A stretch of DNA of 64,000 bases, taken from NCBI GenBank assembly GCA_030425925.1, contig JAUHZO010000016.1, positions 35,555 to 99,554 on the forward strand, given 5' to 3'. A model generated the notes under the pieces. The model saw only the letters and a list, made by a program, of their open reading frames with translations. It was not told the origin of the DNA and searched no databases. This DNA comes from Alphaproteobacteria bacterium. Lineage in GTDB: Bacteria; Pseudomonadota; Alphaproteobacteria; Rhodobacterales; Rhodobacteraceae. Position numbers and translations under genes: made by a program. Every line of letters starts with the position of its first letter. Positions within the stretch are counted from its first letter, which is position 1. This document shows, piece by piece, positions 52,193 to 59,498 of the stretch.

Positions 52193-52957
52193 TCAGGCGG
52201 GGGCGTCGAGAAAGGCACGCACCGAGGCTTCGAAATCGCGCGGCGCGTCGGCGTGCAGCCAGTGTCCGGCAGCGGGCAGCCTGGCAAAGCGCGCGCGGGC
52301 AAAGCGCGCGCGGATCGCCGCGCGATGCTCTGGCCGGACATAGTCCGACCGGCCGCCGGACAGGAACAGCGTCGGTCCATCGAACTGCGCCGCGATCTCG
52401 GGAAAGCCCAGGATCAGCGGCATCTGCCGGGCCAGCGCGTCGAGATTGAGCTTCCAGCGACGGTTCGCGAGGTCCAGCGACTGGGTAAAGAACGCCTGCA
52501 GCGCCGGGTCCTCGACATGTGCCGCCAGCTGCGCGCTGGCGTCCGAGCGCTTTTCGACCCGGTCCAGATCCACCGCGCGCATCGCCTCGATGAACGGCAT
52601 CTGGCTGTGACCATAGGCCACCGGCGCGATATCGGCGACGATCAGGCGGCGCACAAGGTCGGGCCGGGTCAGCGCCAGCACCATCGCCGCCTTGCCGCCC
52701 ATGGAATGGCCGAGAACGTCCGCCGCGCCGCCCTCGGCCTCGATCAGGGCGGCGAGATCGGCGGCAAGCGCCGGGTAGGAGTGGTCGTCGGACCGGAAAC
52801 TGTCGCCGTGATTGCGCAGGTCGGGAGCCAGCACCAGGCCGCGATCCGACAGGCGGCGGGCGATCACACCCCAGTTGCGCCCCGACCCGAACAGGCCGTG
52901 CACGATCACAAGCGGGCTTGCGGCCCCCGGCTGGCCGTGGCGAAGCGTGTGCAGCAT
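52193..52957 (-). CDS. Alpha/beta fold hydrolase
   Basis: This 254-residue soluble serine hydrolase has VHGLFGSGRNWG (about 19-30, oxyanion-hole region), the nucleophile elbow GHSMGGKAA (about 82-90), an acidic residue in GGRSDYV (about 200) and the catalytic His in AGHWLHAD (about 227). This is like the PhaZ/YbfF esterase group. The ATG at 52957 gives MLHTLRHGQPG. Substrate unknown. No signal peptide, so cytoplasmic. Confidence 0.85.
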   Translation of the reverse strand: MLHTLRHGQPGAASPLVIVHGLFGSGRNWGVIARRLSDRGLVLAPDLRNHGDSFRSDDHSYPALAADLAALIEAEGGAADVLGHSMGGKAAMVLALTRPDLVRRLIVADIAPVAYGHSQMPFIEAMRAVDLDRVEKRSDASAQLAAHVEDPALQAFFTQSLDLANRRWKLNLDALARQMPLILGFPEIAAQFDGPTLFLSGGRSDYVRPEHRAAIRARFARARFARLPAAGHWLHADAPRDFEASVRAFLDAPA

Positions 52958-53083
52958 GGGCAGGCTCCTACGCCGGATCGTGGCGGCTGGCCAGTGGGGC
53001 GGGCGAAATTGTCGCTGTTCCGGCAACGCACTGGACCCGGGCCGCCGGTTTATCGCCGCCGCGCGGTCCTGTAGGTTAACGCC

Positions 53084-53458
53084 ATGCAAACGGATCGTGA
53101 ATTCGGCACGCGTGTCAAGCGTCTGGAGCGGCTGATCGGCCGCGAGCTGGGGTTGTCCAGCGGCGATCTGCGCACGCGCGTCGCGCGGGCGCGGCGCAAG
53201 CTGCCCGACGCCATCAAGCGCGATCTGCTGCAGGTGGCCGAGGCGGCGCATCTGGCGGGCCATCCGCGCATCGCGCCGCAGATCGACCGCAGGGCGGTGG
53301 ACCGGGCCTATGCCCGCGCCGTGGCGCATCTGACCGGGCCCGAGACCGCGGACATCCGCAAGAGCCGCCGGTTGGGCGCGGCGGGGGCACTGGCGGTCAA
53401 CCTGATAGTGATCTTCTGCCTCGTTCTGGGCGTTCTGGTCTGGCGCAACCTGCTGTGA
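53084..53458 (+). CDS. Hypothetical membrane-anchored protein
   Basis: This 124-residue protein has a basic helical region (about 5-70, many Arg) and a single C-terminal transmembrane helix (AGALAVNLIVIFCLVLGVLVW, about 99-119), so it is probably tail-anchored with its soluble part in the cytoplasm. No family recognised. Divergent from the alpha/beta hydrolase (127 bases) and convergent with the NUDIX gene. Confidence 0.6.
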   Translation: MQTDREFGTRVKRLERLIGRELGLSSGDLRTRVARARRKLPDAIKRDLLQVAEAAHLAGHPRIAPQIDRRAVDRAYARAVAHLTGPETADIRKSRRLGAAGALAVNLIVIFCLVLGVLVWRNLL

Positions 53459-53475
53459 CGTCCGCCCGGCCCGGC

Positions 53476-54183
53476 TCAATCGGGCATCGGCTGGCCACGC
53501 AGGCGCAGGAACAGGCTTTGCTCGTCGTCATTCTTGAAGAACGGCACCGAGGCCGGCGGCGTGTCATCCTCGACCCGCGCGGCGATCTCGGCCAGCACCA
53601 CCTCGGTGATGAAGGGCAGGTCAAAGCCGCGCACCTCGTCGATGGGGATCCATTGCAGGTGGCTGAGTTCCTCGGCGGCTTCGCTGAAATCGTCCGGGTC
53701 CGACATCAGCGCCTCGGCGTCCACAAGGAAGAACCGCGCATCAAAGCGGCGCGGGCGGCCCGGAGGCGTGATGGCGCGAAAGACGAACTGCAGCGCATCG
53801 GCGGCGGGGCGGTGCCCGGTGCCGGCAAAGCCCAGCCAGTCCTTCGGAACGGCCCCGGGCCAGGGCGCGGGCACGCCCAGCACCTGGCCGGTTTCCTCCC
53901 ACAACTCGCGCACGGCGGCGGCAGCCAGGGCGCGGGCCAGCCCGGGCGCGCTGTCCTCGGCCAGCCGCGCGGCGCAGAGCGGCGGCAGCGGGCGGGCCAG
54001 CGGGATGCGGGCATCGTCGGCATCCACCGCACCGCCGGGAAACACGAACTTGTTGGGCATGAAGGCCGCGGTGGCCCCGCGCTGCCCCATCAGCACGCGC
54101 GGACGGGTGGCCCGGTCGCGCAGGACGATCACGGTGGCGGCGTTGCGGATGGCGGTCTTGTCGATGGTGTCGGCGCTTGTCAT
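53476..54183 (-). CDS. NUDIX hydrolase
   Basis: This 235-residue protein has a Nudix box: GGAVDADDARI, then AAVRELWEETGQVLG (about 60-115; the insertion between GG and RELWEE is long but typical of the NUDT19-like group). It hydrolyses a nucleoside diphosphate derivative or CoA-type substrate. The ATG at 54183 (MTSADTID) is preferred. Stop lies 13 bases from the end of the DUF983 gene upstream in the same direction; probably cotranscribed. Confidence 0.85.
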   Translation of the reverse strand: MTSADTIDKTAIRNAATVIVLRDRATRPRVLMGQRGATAAFMPNKFVFPGGAVDADDARIPLARPLPPLCAARLAEDSAPGLARALAAAAVRELWEETGQVLGVPAPWPGAVPKDWLGFAGTGHRPAADALQFVFRAITPPGRPRRFDARFFLVDAEALMSDPDDFSEAAEELSHLQWIPIDEVRGFDLPFITEVVLAEIAARVEDDTPPASVPFFKNDDEQSLFLRLRGQPMPD

Positions 54184-54196
54184 CTGGTCCCCGGGG

Positions 54197-54580
54197 TCAG
54201 GCCGGGGGCGCAAACCCGTGCATGCCGCGCGCCCACTGGAACGCCACGATCACCCCTTTCAGCCGGGGCAGAAGATAGAGCGACAGCCCGACGCAGCCAA
54301 CCGCAAATATGGTGAACAGGATCAGCGGTTCCGGCCGGAAGGTGGTGAACACGAACAGCAGCATCGGCGCCATGACATGGCCGACGATGAGGATCGTCAG
54401 ATAGGCCGGGCCGTCATCGGCGCGGTGATGGTGCAGTTCTTCGCGGCAGACGGTGCAATGGTCGCGCACCTTCAGATAGCCGGTCAGCAACGGGCCCGAG
54501 CCACAGCTCGGGCAGCGCCGTCGCCAGCCCTTCCAGAGCGCGGGCCAGGTAGCGCGCTCGATCTCGGTGATGTCTGTCAT
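54197..54580 (-). CDS. DUF983 membrane protein
   Basis: This 127-residue protein is of the DUF983 family. A zinc-ribbon-like CPSCGSG...HCTVCREE (about 23-49) precedes two transmembrane helices (about 60-82, 86-106). Members are common next to cytochrome oxidase or Nudix genes in alphaproteobacteria; function unknown. It lies upstream of the Nudix gene, 13 bases apart, and a possible ECF promoter of the divergent EF-hand gene is in the shared 214-base region. Confidence 0.85.
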   Translation of the reverse strand: MTDITEIERATWPALWKGWRRRCPSCGSGPLLTGYLKVRDHCTVCREELHHHRADDGPAYLTILIVGHVMAPMLLFVFTTFRPEPLILFTIFAVGCVGLSLYLLPRLKGVIVAFQWARGMHGFAPPA

Positions 54581-54628
54581 GGGGTCCTCACTCGCTCGCG
54601 CCCAAGGGTGCAGAAGATCGCGGATGCA

Positions 54629-54656
54629 GGAAACGGTGCAAAACGTCCTTGCGTCT
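54629..54656 (+). promoter_or_regulatory. Candidate ECF-sigma promoter of the EF-hand gene
   Basis: GGAAAC (54629-54634) and CGTCT (54652-54656) are spaced by 17 bases, similar to ECF-type promoter elements (GGAAC-like -35 and CGTC-like -10). An ECF sigma gene is the next gene but one. Confidence 0.3.
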
Positions 54657-54794
54657 GGATGTCACAGATCACGCAGCCGTGAACGAAAAATCCGCCCGCC
54701 GCGGCGACGGAAGCCCGCGCACCGCCCGTTCAAGCCTGCACAGACGCCCGGGACAGGGCGGCCTGGAGACAGGATACCAAAGGAGACCTGAGCA

Positions 54795-55292
54795 ATGACG
54801 AAGACAGCTTTCTGGATCGGCGGGGCCCTTGTGCTGGTGATGGGCACGGCCGGCGTTGCAATGGCGGCGGGCGGCCCGGGCAAGGGCCCGCGCGGTGCCG
54901 GGTTCGAACAGATGTTCGAACAGCTCGACACCGACGGCGACGGCAAGATCACCAAGGCCGAGATGCAGGCCGCCGGGCAGGCCCGTTTTGCCGAGGCCGA
55001 CGCCGATGGCGACGGCTTTCTGACCGCCGAGGAACTGGCGGCCCAGGCCGAGAAGCGCCGCGCCGACCGGGCCGAGCGCATGCTCGCACGGCTGGACAGC
55101 GACAAGGATGGCAAGTTGAGCCTCGCCGAAATGCAGGCCGGCGCTCAGCGTCGCGGCGATCCGACCCGGCTGTTCGAGCGGCTGGACACCGATGGGGATG
55201 GTGCCATCAGCAAGGCCGAGGCCGAGGCAGGCCGCAAGGCGATGCGCGGCATGCGCGGCGGCGAGGGCGGCCGCCACGGTCGGGACAACTGA
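54795..55292 (+). CDS. Exported EF-hand calcium-binding protein
   Basis: This 165-residue protein has a Sec signal (MTKTAFWIGGALVLVMGTAGVAMA) followed by four EF-hand loops: LDTDGDGKITKAEMQ (about 41-55), ADADGDGFLTAEELA, LDSDKDGKLSLAEMQ and LDTDGDGAISKAEAE (about 133). All keep the D-x-D-x-D-G pattern. It probably senses or buffers calcium in the periplasm. GGAGA precedes the ATG. It lies 123 bases upstream of the ECF sigma operon; a shared stress role is inferred. Confidence 0.85.
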   Translation: MTKTAFWIGGALVLVMGTAGVAMAAGGPGKGPRGAGFEQMFEQLDTDGDGKITKAEMQAAGQARFAEADADGDGFLTAEELAAQAEKRRADRAERMLARLDSDKDGKLSLAEMQAGAQRRGDPTRLFERLDTDGDGAISKAEAEAGRKAMRGMRGGEGGRHGRDN

Positions 55293-55414
55293 CCGGCCCG
55301 CGGTGAGCGGTCCGCGCCCTGCAAGGGGCGCGGACCTGCCCGGGACGCGGCCACCCGCGCCGGTCCCGGGATTGCGTGGCCGGAGCGTTGCGGCTAGCGC
55401 GAGGGAATGAACGG

Positions 55415-56002
55415 ATGCCGTATGACGCCATGAACGACTGCGACGACGACGACCTGCTGGCCGCCTATGCTGCCGGCGACGCCGCTGCGGCGCGGGCGTT
55501 GACGGCACGGCTGACGCCGATGGTCTTTGGCCATGCCGTCCGGATGCTGGGCGGCGACGCGGCCGAGGCCGAGGACATCACCCAGGAGGCGCTCTTGCGG
55601 CTCTGGCGGGCGGCCCCGGACTGGCGGCGCGGCGAGGCCAAGGTGACCACATGGCTGTACCGGGTGACGGCGAACCTGTGCATCGACCGGATGCGGCGGC
55701 GGCGCGGCGGTCCGGCGCTGGACGCGATCCCCGAACCCGTGGACAAGACGCCATCGGTGGCCGACGAGATGCAGAATGCGGCGCGGGTGGCGGCGCTTCA
55801 GACCGCGCTGGAGGCGCTGCCAGACCGTCAGCGCCAGGCAGTCATCCTGCGCCATATCGAGGGGCTTTCGAACCCCGAGATCGCGCAGATCATGGACATC
55901 GGCCCGCGGGCCGTGGAAAGCTTGACGGCACGCGGCAAGCGGGCCCTGGAGGCGCTGCTTTCGGGGCGGCGCGCGGAACTGGGATATGACGACGATGACT
56001 GA
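55415..56002 (+). CDS. ECF RNA polymerase sigma factor
   Basis: This 195-residue sigma factor has region 2 (MVFGHAVRMLGGDAAEAEDITQEALLRLW, about 34-62) binding core and -10 DNA, and region 4 with LPDRQRQAVILRHIEGLSNPEIAQIMDI (about 133-160) for -35 contact. GAGGGA (55401-55406) supports the ATG at 55415; a second ATG at 55430 exists. The next two genes overlap or follow at once and encode a membrane anti-sigma-like protein and a heavy-metal sensor-like protein, an arrangement of metal-responsive sigma operons. Confidence 0.88.
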   Translation: MPYDAMNDCDDDDLLAAYAAGDAAAARALTARLTPMVFGHAVRMLGGDAAEAEDITQEALLRLWRAAPDWRRGEAKVTTWLYRVTANLCIDRMRRRRGGPALDAIPEPVDKTPSVADEMQNAARVAALQTALEALPDRQRQAVILRHIEGLSNPEIAQIMDIGPRAVESLTARGKRALEALLSGRRAELGYDDDD

Positions 56003-56345
56003 GCGCAAGGACACCGAGGGGCTTGACGCCTTTTTTGCCGCGGCGCGGGAGGAGAGCCCGATGCCATCGGGCGACCTGCTGGCCCGTATCGAGGCGCAGG
56101 CGCTGGCCGAGATGCCGCGGGCCGGGGTCCGGCGCGGCGGCCCGGGCCTGTTTGGCCAGCTGGTGCAGGTGCTGGGCGGGTGGCAGGGCATGGCGGGCCT
56201 GGCCGCGGCCTGCGCCGCCGGGGTCTGGATCGGGGTCAGTCCTCCGGAAGGCCTGTGGAGCCTCTACATTCTTCAGGAGGCAGGCCTGGACGGGCTGGGT
56301 GTCGATCCGCTGAGCGCTTTCGATATGGCGCTGATGGAAGGATAG
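55986..56345 (+). CDS. Small membrane protein, probable anti-sigma factor
   Basis: This 119-residue protein overlaps the sigma gene by 17 bases. Residues 1-50 form an acidic/helical cytoplasmic region, and one transmembrane helix lies at about 62-82 (WQGMAGLAAACAAGVWIGV); a short periplasmic tail follows. This size and position fit an anti-sigma factor that holds the ECF sigma at the membrane. No zinc-binding ASD motif is present. A later ATG at 55995 is possible. Confidence 0.65.
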   Translation: MTTMTERKDTEGLDAFFAAAREESPMPSGDLLARIEAQALAEMPRAGVRRGGPGLFGQLVQVLGGWQGMAGLAAACAAGVWIGVSPPEGLWSLYILQEAGLDGLGVDPLSAFDMALMEG

Positions 56346-56348
56346 GGC

Positions 56349-56855
56349 ATGGATCAGGTATCCCGTCCGCAGGGCATGCGGCTCTGGCTGCGGCTCTTGC
56401 TCTTTGCGTCGCTGGCACTGAACCTGGCCGTGGTCGGCGTGGTGGCGGGCGCCCTGCTGTCCGGTGGCCCCTCGCGGGACGCGGCGCGGTCGCTGCGCGA
56501 TCCGGTGGTGCCCTATACCCGGGCGCTGGACGAGACCCAGCGCAAGCAGATCCGCCGCGACCTGCGCCGCGCCTTTGACCGCGGACGCGATGGCGGCCTG
56601 CGGCCGCCGGGGGCGGGCGGCGATTATGCCGTTGTGCTTGAACTGCTGCGCACCGACCCGTTCGACCGCGCGGCCTTTGACGCGGTGCTGGTGCGGCAGG
56701 GCGACGGGGCCCGGGCCCGGATGGAACTGGGCCAGAAGGTGCTGGGGGACTTTCTGGAAGGGCTGAGCGCGGCAGACCGCGACGCCTATGCCGCGCGGCT
56801 CGAGGACGAAGTGGCGCGGTTGGCCCGGCGGCGCCCGCCGCAACGGCGCGACTGA
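56349..56855 (+). CDS. Periplasmic heavy-metal sensor/resistance family protein
   Basis: This 168-residue protein has an N-terminal membrane anchor (LRLLLFASLALNLAVVGVVAGALL) and a helical periplasmic part with RRDLRRAFDRGRDGG and DAVLVRQGDGARARMELGQKVLGDFLEGLSAADRDAYAARLE. This layout matches the heavy-metal resistance (CnrX/CpxP-like, Metal_resist) family, where a helical hairpin binds metal and signals to an anti-sigma. It follows the anti-sigma gene by 3 bases, so the three-gene operon probably senses metal or envelope stress. Confidence 0.8.
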   Translation: MDQVSRPQGMRLWLRLLLFASLALNLAVVGVVAGALLSGGPSRDAARSLRDPVVPYTRALDETQRKQIRRDLRRAFDRGRDGGLRPPGAGGDYAVVLELLRTDPFDRAAFDAVLVRQGDGARARMELGQKVLGDFLEGLSAADRDAYAARLEDEVARLARRRPPQRRD

Positions 56856-56880
56856 GCGCCGGTGCGGAGGCGCGCCGGGC

Positions 56881-58317
56881 TCAGATGTCCCGGACCGCGC
56901 GGCGCGGTGTCACGGGACCGGCTCCGGGAGCAGGGCGGAGCAGTTGCAGCGGGGTCACCGTGTCGGCCATCACGACGGTGTTGCGGCCCTTGTCCTTGGC
57001 GGCGTAGAGCGCGCGGTCTGCGGTTTCGATCAGCCGGGTGGGCGGCGGACCGCCCGGTTCGCCCAGCGCCACACCGATGCTCAGCGTCACCGCGATGGTG
57101 CGGCCATCCTCCAGCGTGACCGGCGCGTCGGTCATCACCTGGCACAGCCGCTCTGCCGTGGCCTTGGCAGCGGCGCGGCCGGTGTCGGGCATGGCGATCA
57201 GGAATTCCTCGCCGCCATAGCGCGCGATCAGGTCGGCGGCGCGCAGGTTCTGCTTGAGGCGCGTCGCCAGCGCCACCAGAACCTCGTCGCCGGCGGCGTG
57301 GCCATAGCGGTCGTTGACCTGCTTGAAATGGTCCAGATCGGCCAGCAGGAGCGCATAGCCACGCCCCCTTTGCTCGGCCCGCTCGGCGATCCGCGCCAGA
57401 TGCGGAATCGCGTAGCGGCGGTTGTATAGCCCGGTCAGCGGGTCGGCCACCGCGGCGCGCAGCCCGTCGCGCATGTTGGCGCGCAGCTTGTCCGCGGTGC
57501 GCTTGCGCGCGATCTGCCGCCGCACCCGCAGCGCCAGTTCCTCGTCCGACGGGGTGCGGAGCAGCATTTCGTCCGCGCCCATGTCCAGCGCGCTGGCCGC
57601 GCCCTGGCGCAGATGCGGATGGGTGAGATAGATCAGCCCGGAAAGCCGTGTTTCCGTCCCCGCGCGAATCTGCGGCAGCAGCGTCAGCCCCTCGGTGCCC
57701 GGCGCGGTGCCTTCGGACAGCACGATGACATCGGGGCGCGGATCGGGATCGCGCAGGATGTCGTCGGCGGGCACAAGGCGCACACGGTCGCGCAGGTGAT
57801 CCGACAGGCCATTCACCAGACGTTTGCCATCGGTGTCGCCCAGCGCGACCACGGCGACATCGGCGGGGCCCTGGAACTCTGCCGGTTCCTCGGCCAGACC
57901 CAGGGCGCGGCGGGTGTCTTCGCGCAGCCGAAGCTCGGCCTCGGCGTCGCGGGCACGCAGCAGGCTGCGCACCCGCGCCAGCATCACCATGTCGTCGATC
58001 GGGCGCTCCAGCACGTCGTCGGCCCCGGCGGCGAGATAACCCAGCCGTTCGGCGGGATCGGCATCATTGGCAATGACCATCACCGGCAGGCGCGTGGCCG
58101 CGCCGCCGCGGCGCAGCTTTTCGCACAGCGCCCGCACCGGCATGTCCGGCAGGTTTGCCGCCAGGATCACCAGATCGGGCCGGTGTCGCATGACGGCTTG
58201 CTGCGCCGCAGCGGCGGTGCCGGCCAGCGCGGTTTCATAAAAGGCGGCGTTGAGCTTCACGCGCATCACGATCCGGTTGGTCGGAATCGCATCCACGACA
58301 AGAATTCGGCCTGTCAT
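56881..58317 (-). CDS. pleD: PleD-type diguanylate cyclase with degenerate receiver domains
   Basis: This 478-residue protein has the PleD layout: receiver (1-125), receiver-like (about 150-285) and GGDEF (about 300-460). The cyclase motif RYGGEEF is intact, with an RxxD inhibitory site (RAAD) five residues before GGEEF. Receiver 1 begins GRILVVDAIPTNR and carries VILAANLP, so the positions of PleD Asp10 and Asp53 are Ala, and the usual Lys is Arg (LERPI). Receiver 2 has VIVLSEG in place of the acceptor. Activation by phosphorylation is therefore unlikely. The ATG at 58317 starts MTGRILVV. It makes c-di-GMP and affects motility or surface attachment. Confidence 0.85.
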   Translation of the reverse strand: MTGRILVVDAIPTNRIVMRVKLNAAFYETALAGTAAAAQQAVMRHRPDLVILAANLPDMPVRALCEKLRRGGAATRLPVMVIANDADPAERLGYLAAGADDVLERPIDDMVMLARVRSLLRARDAEAELRLREDTRRALGLAEEPAEFQGPADVAVVALGDTDGKRLVNGLSDHLRDRVRLVPADDILRDPDPRPDVIVLSEGTAPGTEGLTLLPQIRAGTETRLSGLIYLTHPHLRQGAASALDMGADEMLLRTPSDEELALRVRRQIARKRTADKLRANMRDGLRAAVADPLTGLYNRRYAIPHLARIAERAEQRGRGYALLLADLDHFKQVNDRYGHAAGDEVLVALATRLKQNLRAADLIARYGGEEFLIAMPDTGRAAAKATAERLCQVMTDAPVTLEDGRTIAVTLSIGVALGEPGGPPPTRLIETADRALYAAKDKGRNTVVMADTVTPLQLLRPAPGAGPVTPRRAVRDI

Positions 58318-58421
58318 CGTCACTCGCTTCCTCGAAACTGCCGCCTTGCACGGCACCTTGCGCCCGCCGCCAGAATGGATGACGATTGGTTAAGAAACCC
58401 TTTCGCATTTGAGGCAAACAG

Positions 58422-58703
58422 GTGCTGTCGCAGGAAATGGCCGAAACGATCGGATTGCAGGCGGTGGCATGGCTGGCCGCCCAGGATGAATTGCTGCCCG
58501 TCTTTCTGGGCGCGACAGGGGCGTCCGAGGCGGATTTTCGCGTTGGTCTGGAAGACCCGGATTTCCAGGGCTCGGTGCTGGATTTCATCCTGATGGACGA
58601 TGCCTGGGTCAGCGCCTTCTGCGCCGCGCAGGGGTTGGGCCCCGAGGTGCCGATGCAGGCCCGGCAGGCGCTGCCCGGCGGCGGCCAGGTGCACTGGACA
58701 TGA
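58422..58703 (+). CDS. DUF3572 family protein
   Basis: This 93-residue protein begins MLSQEMAETIGLQAVAWLAAQDELLPVFLGATGASEADF, the DUF3572 pattern; helices rich in Leu/Asp follow. The start is a GTG at 58422, which gives the family N-terminus; an ATG at 58437 is an alternative. It is divergent from pleD (104 bases) and ends on an ATGA overlap with a HAD phosphatase, so the two are coupled. In many alphaproteobacteria the gene is near pleD or divK. Function unknown. Confidence 0.78.
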   Translation: MLSQEMAETIGLQAVAWLAAQDELLPVFLGATGASEADFRVGLEDPDFQGSVLDFILMDDAWVSAFCAAQGLGPEVPMQARQALPGGGQVHWT

Positions 58704-59401
58704 GCCGCCGCGTCGATGCCGTCCTGTTCGACAAGGACGGCACGCTGTTCGATTTCGAGGCCACATGGACGGCCTTTGCCGCCGAGGTGGTGCAGACGCT
58801 GGCCGGTGGCGACGCCGCACTGGCCGCCTGCCTTGCGGCGGCGATCGGCTTTGACCCCGGGCAACGCCGCTACCGGCCCGACAGCATCGTCATCGCCGGT
58901 ACGAATCGCGAAATAGCCGGCGTGCTTGCGGCGGAACTGCCCGGGCGCGACCCGGACGGTATCGAACGCTATCTGGCCGAGGCCTCGGCCAGCGCCCCCC
59001 TGGCCGAGGCGGTGCCGCTGGTGCCCCTGCTGACCGGGCTGGCGGCGCGCGATCTGGGGCTGGGCGTGATGACCAACGATTCCGAAGCCGCCGCCCGCGC
59101 GCAACTGCGCGTGGCCGGGATCGAGGGCATGTTCGATTTCATCGCCGGGGCCGACAGCGGCTATGGCGGAAAGCCGTCTCCGCTGCCGCTGCTGGCCTTT
59201 GCCAGGGCGCTGCGCCTGCCGCCCGACCGGGTGGTGATGGTGGGCGACAGCACCCATGATCTCAGGGCCGGGCGCGCGGCGGGCATGCAGGTGGTGGCGG
59301 TGCTGACGGGTCCGGCCTCGGCCGATGCGCTGGGGCCGCTTGCCGATGCAGTGCTGCCTGATATCGGCCATCTGCCCGGTTGGATCGCCGCCGAATCGTG
59401 A
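58700..59401 (+). CDS. HAD family hydrolase
   Basis: This 233-residue HAD phosphatase of the Gph/phosphoglycolate phosphatase type has motif I DKDGTLFDF (about 11-19), motif II GVMTNDSE (about 121), motif III Lys in YGGKPSPLP (about 155) and motif IV VGDSTHDLRAG (about 179). It probably dephosphorylates a small sugar or glycolate phosphate. It is coupled to the DUF3572 gene by an ATGA overlap. Confidence 0.88.
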   Translation: MSRRVDAVLFDKDGTLFDFEATWTAFAAEVVQTLAGGDAALAACLAAAIGFDPGQRRYRPDSIVIAGTNREIAGVLAAELPGRDPDGIERYLAEASASAPLAEAVPLVPLLTGLAARDLGLGVMTNDSEAAARAQLRVAGIEGMFDFIAGADSGYGGKPSPLPLLAFARALRLPPDRVVMVGDSTHDLRAGRAAGMQVVAVLTGPASADALGPLADAVLPDIGHLPGWIAAES

Positions 59402-59498
59402 CCGGCCTGCCCTGAAAAACGACTGAACCCGTCGCATTCCGGCAGGAAAGCGGCCCCGTCGCGGTGTGTTGTGGGCGTTACCTGCAAGGGAGGAGATC

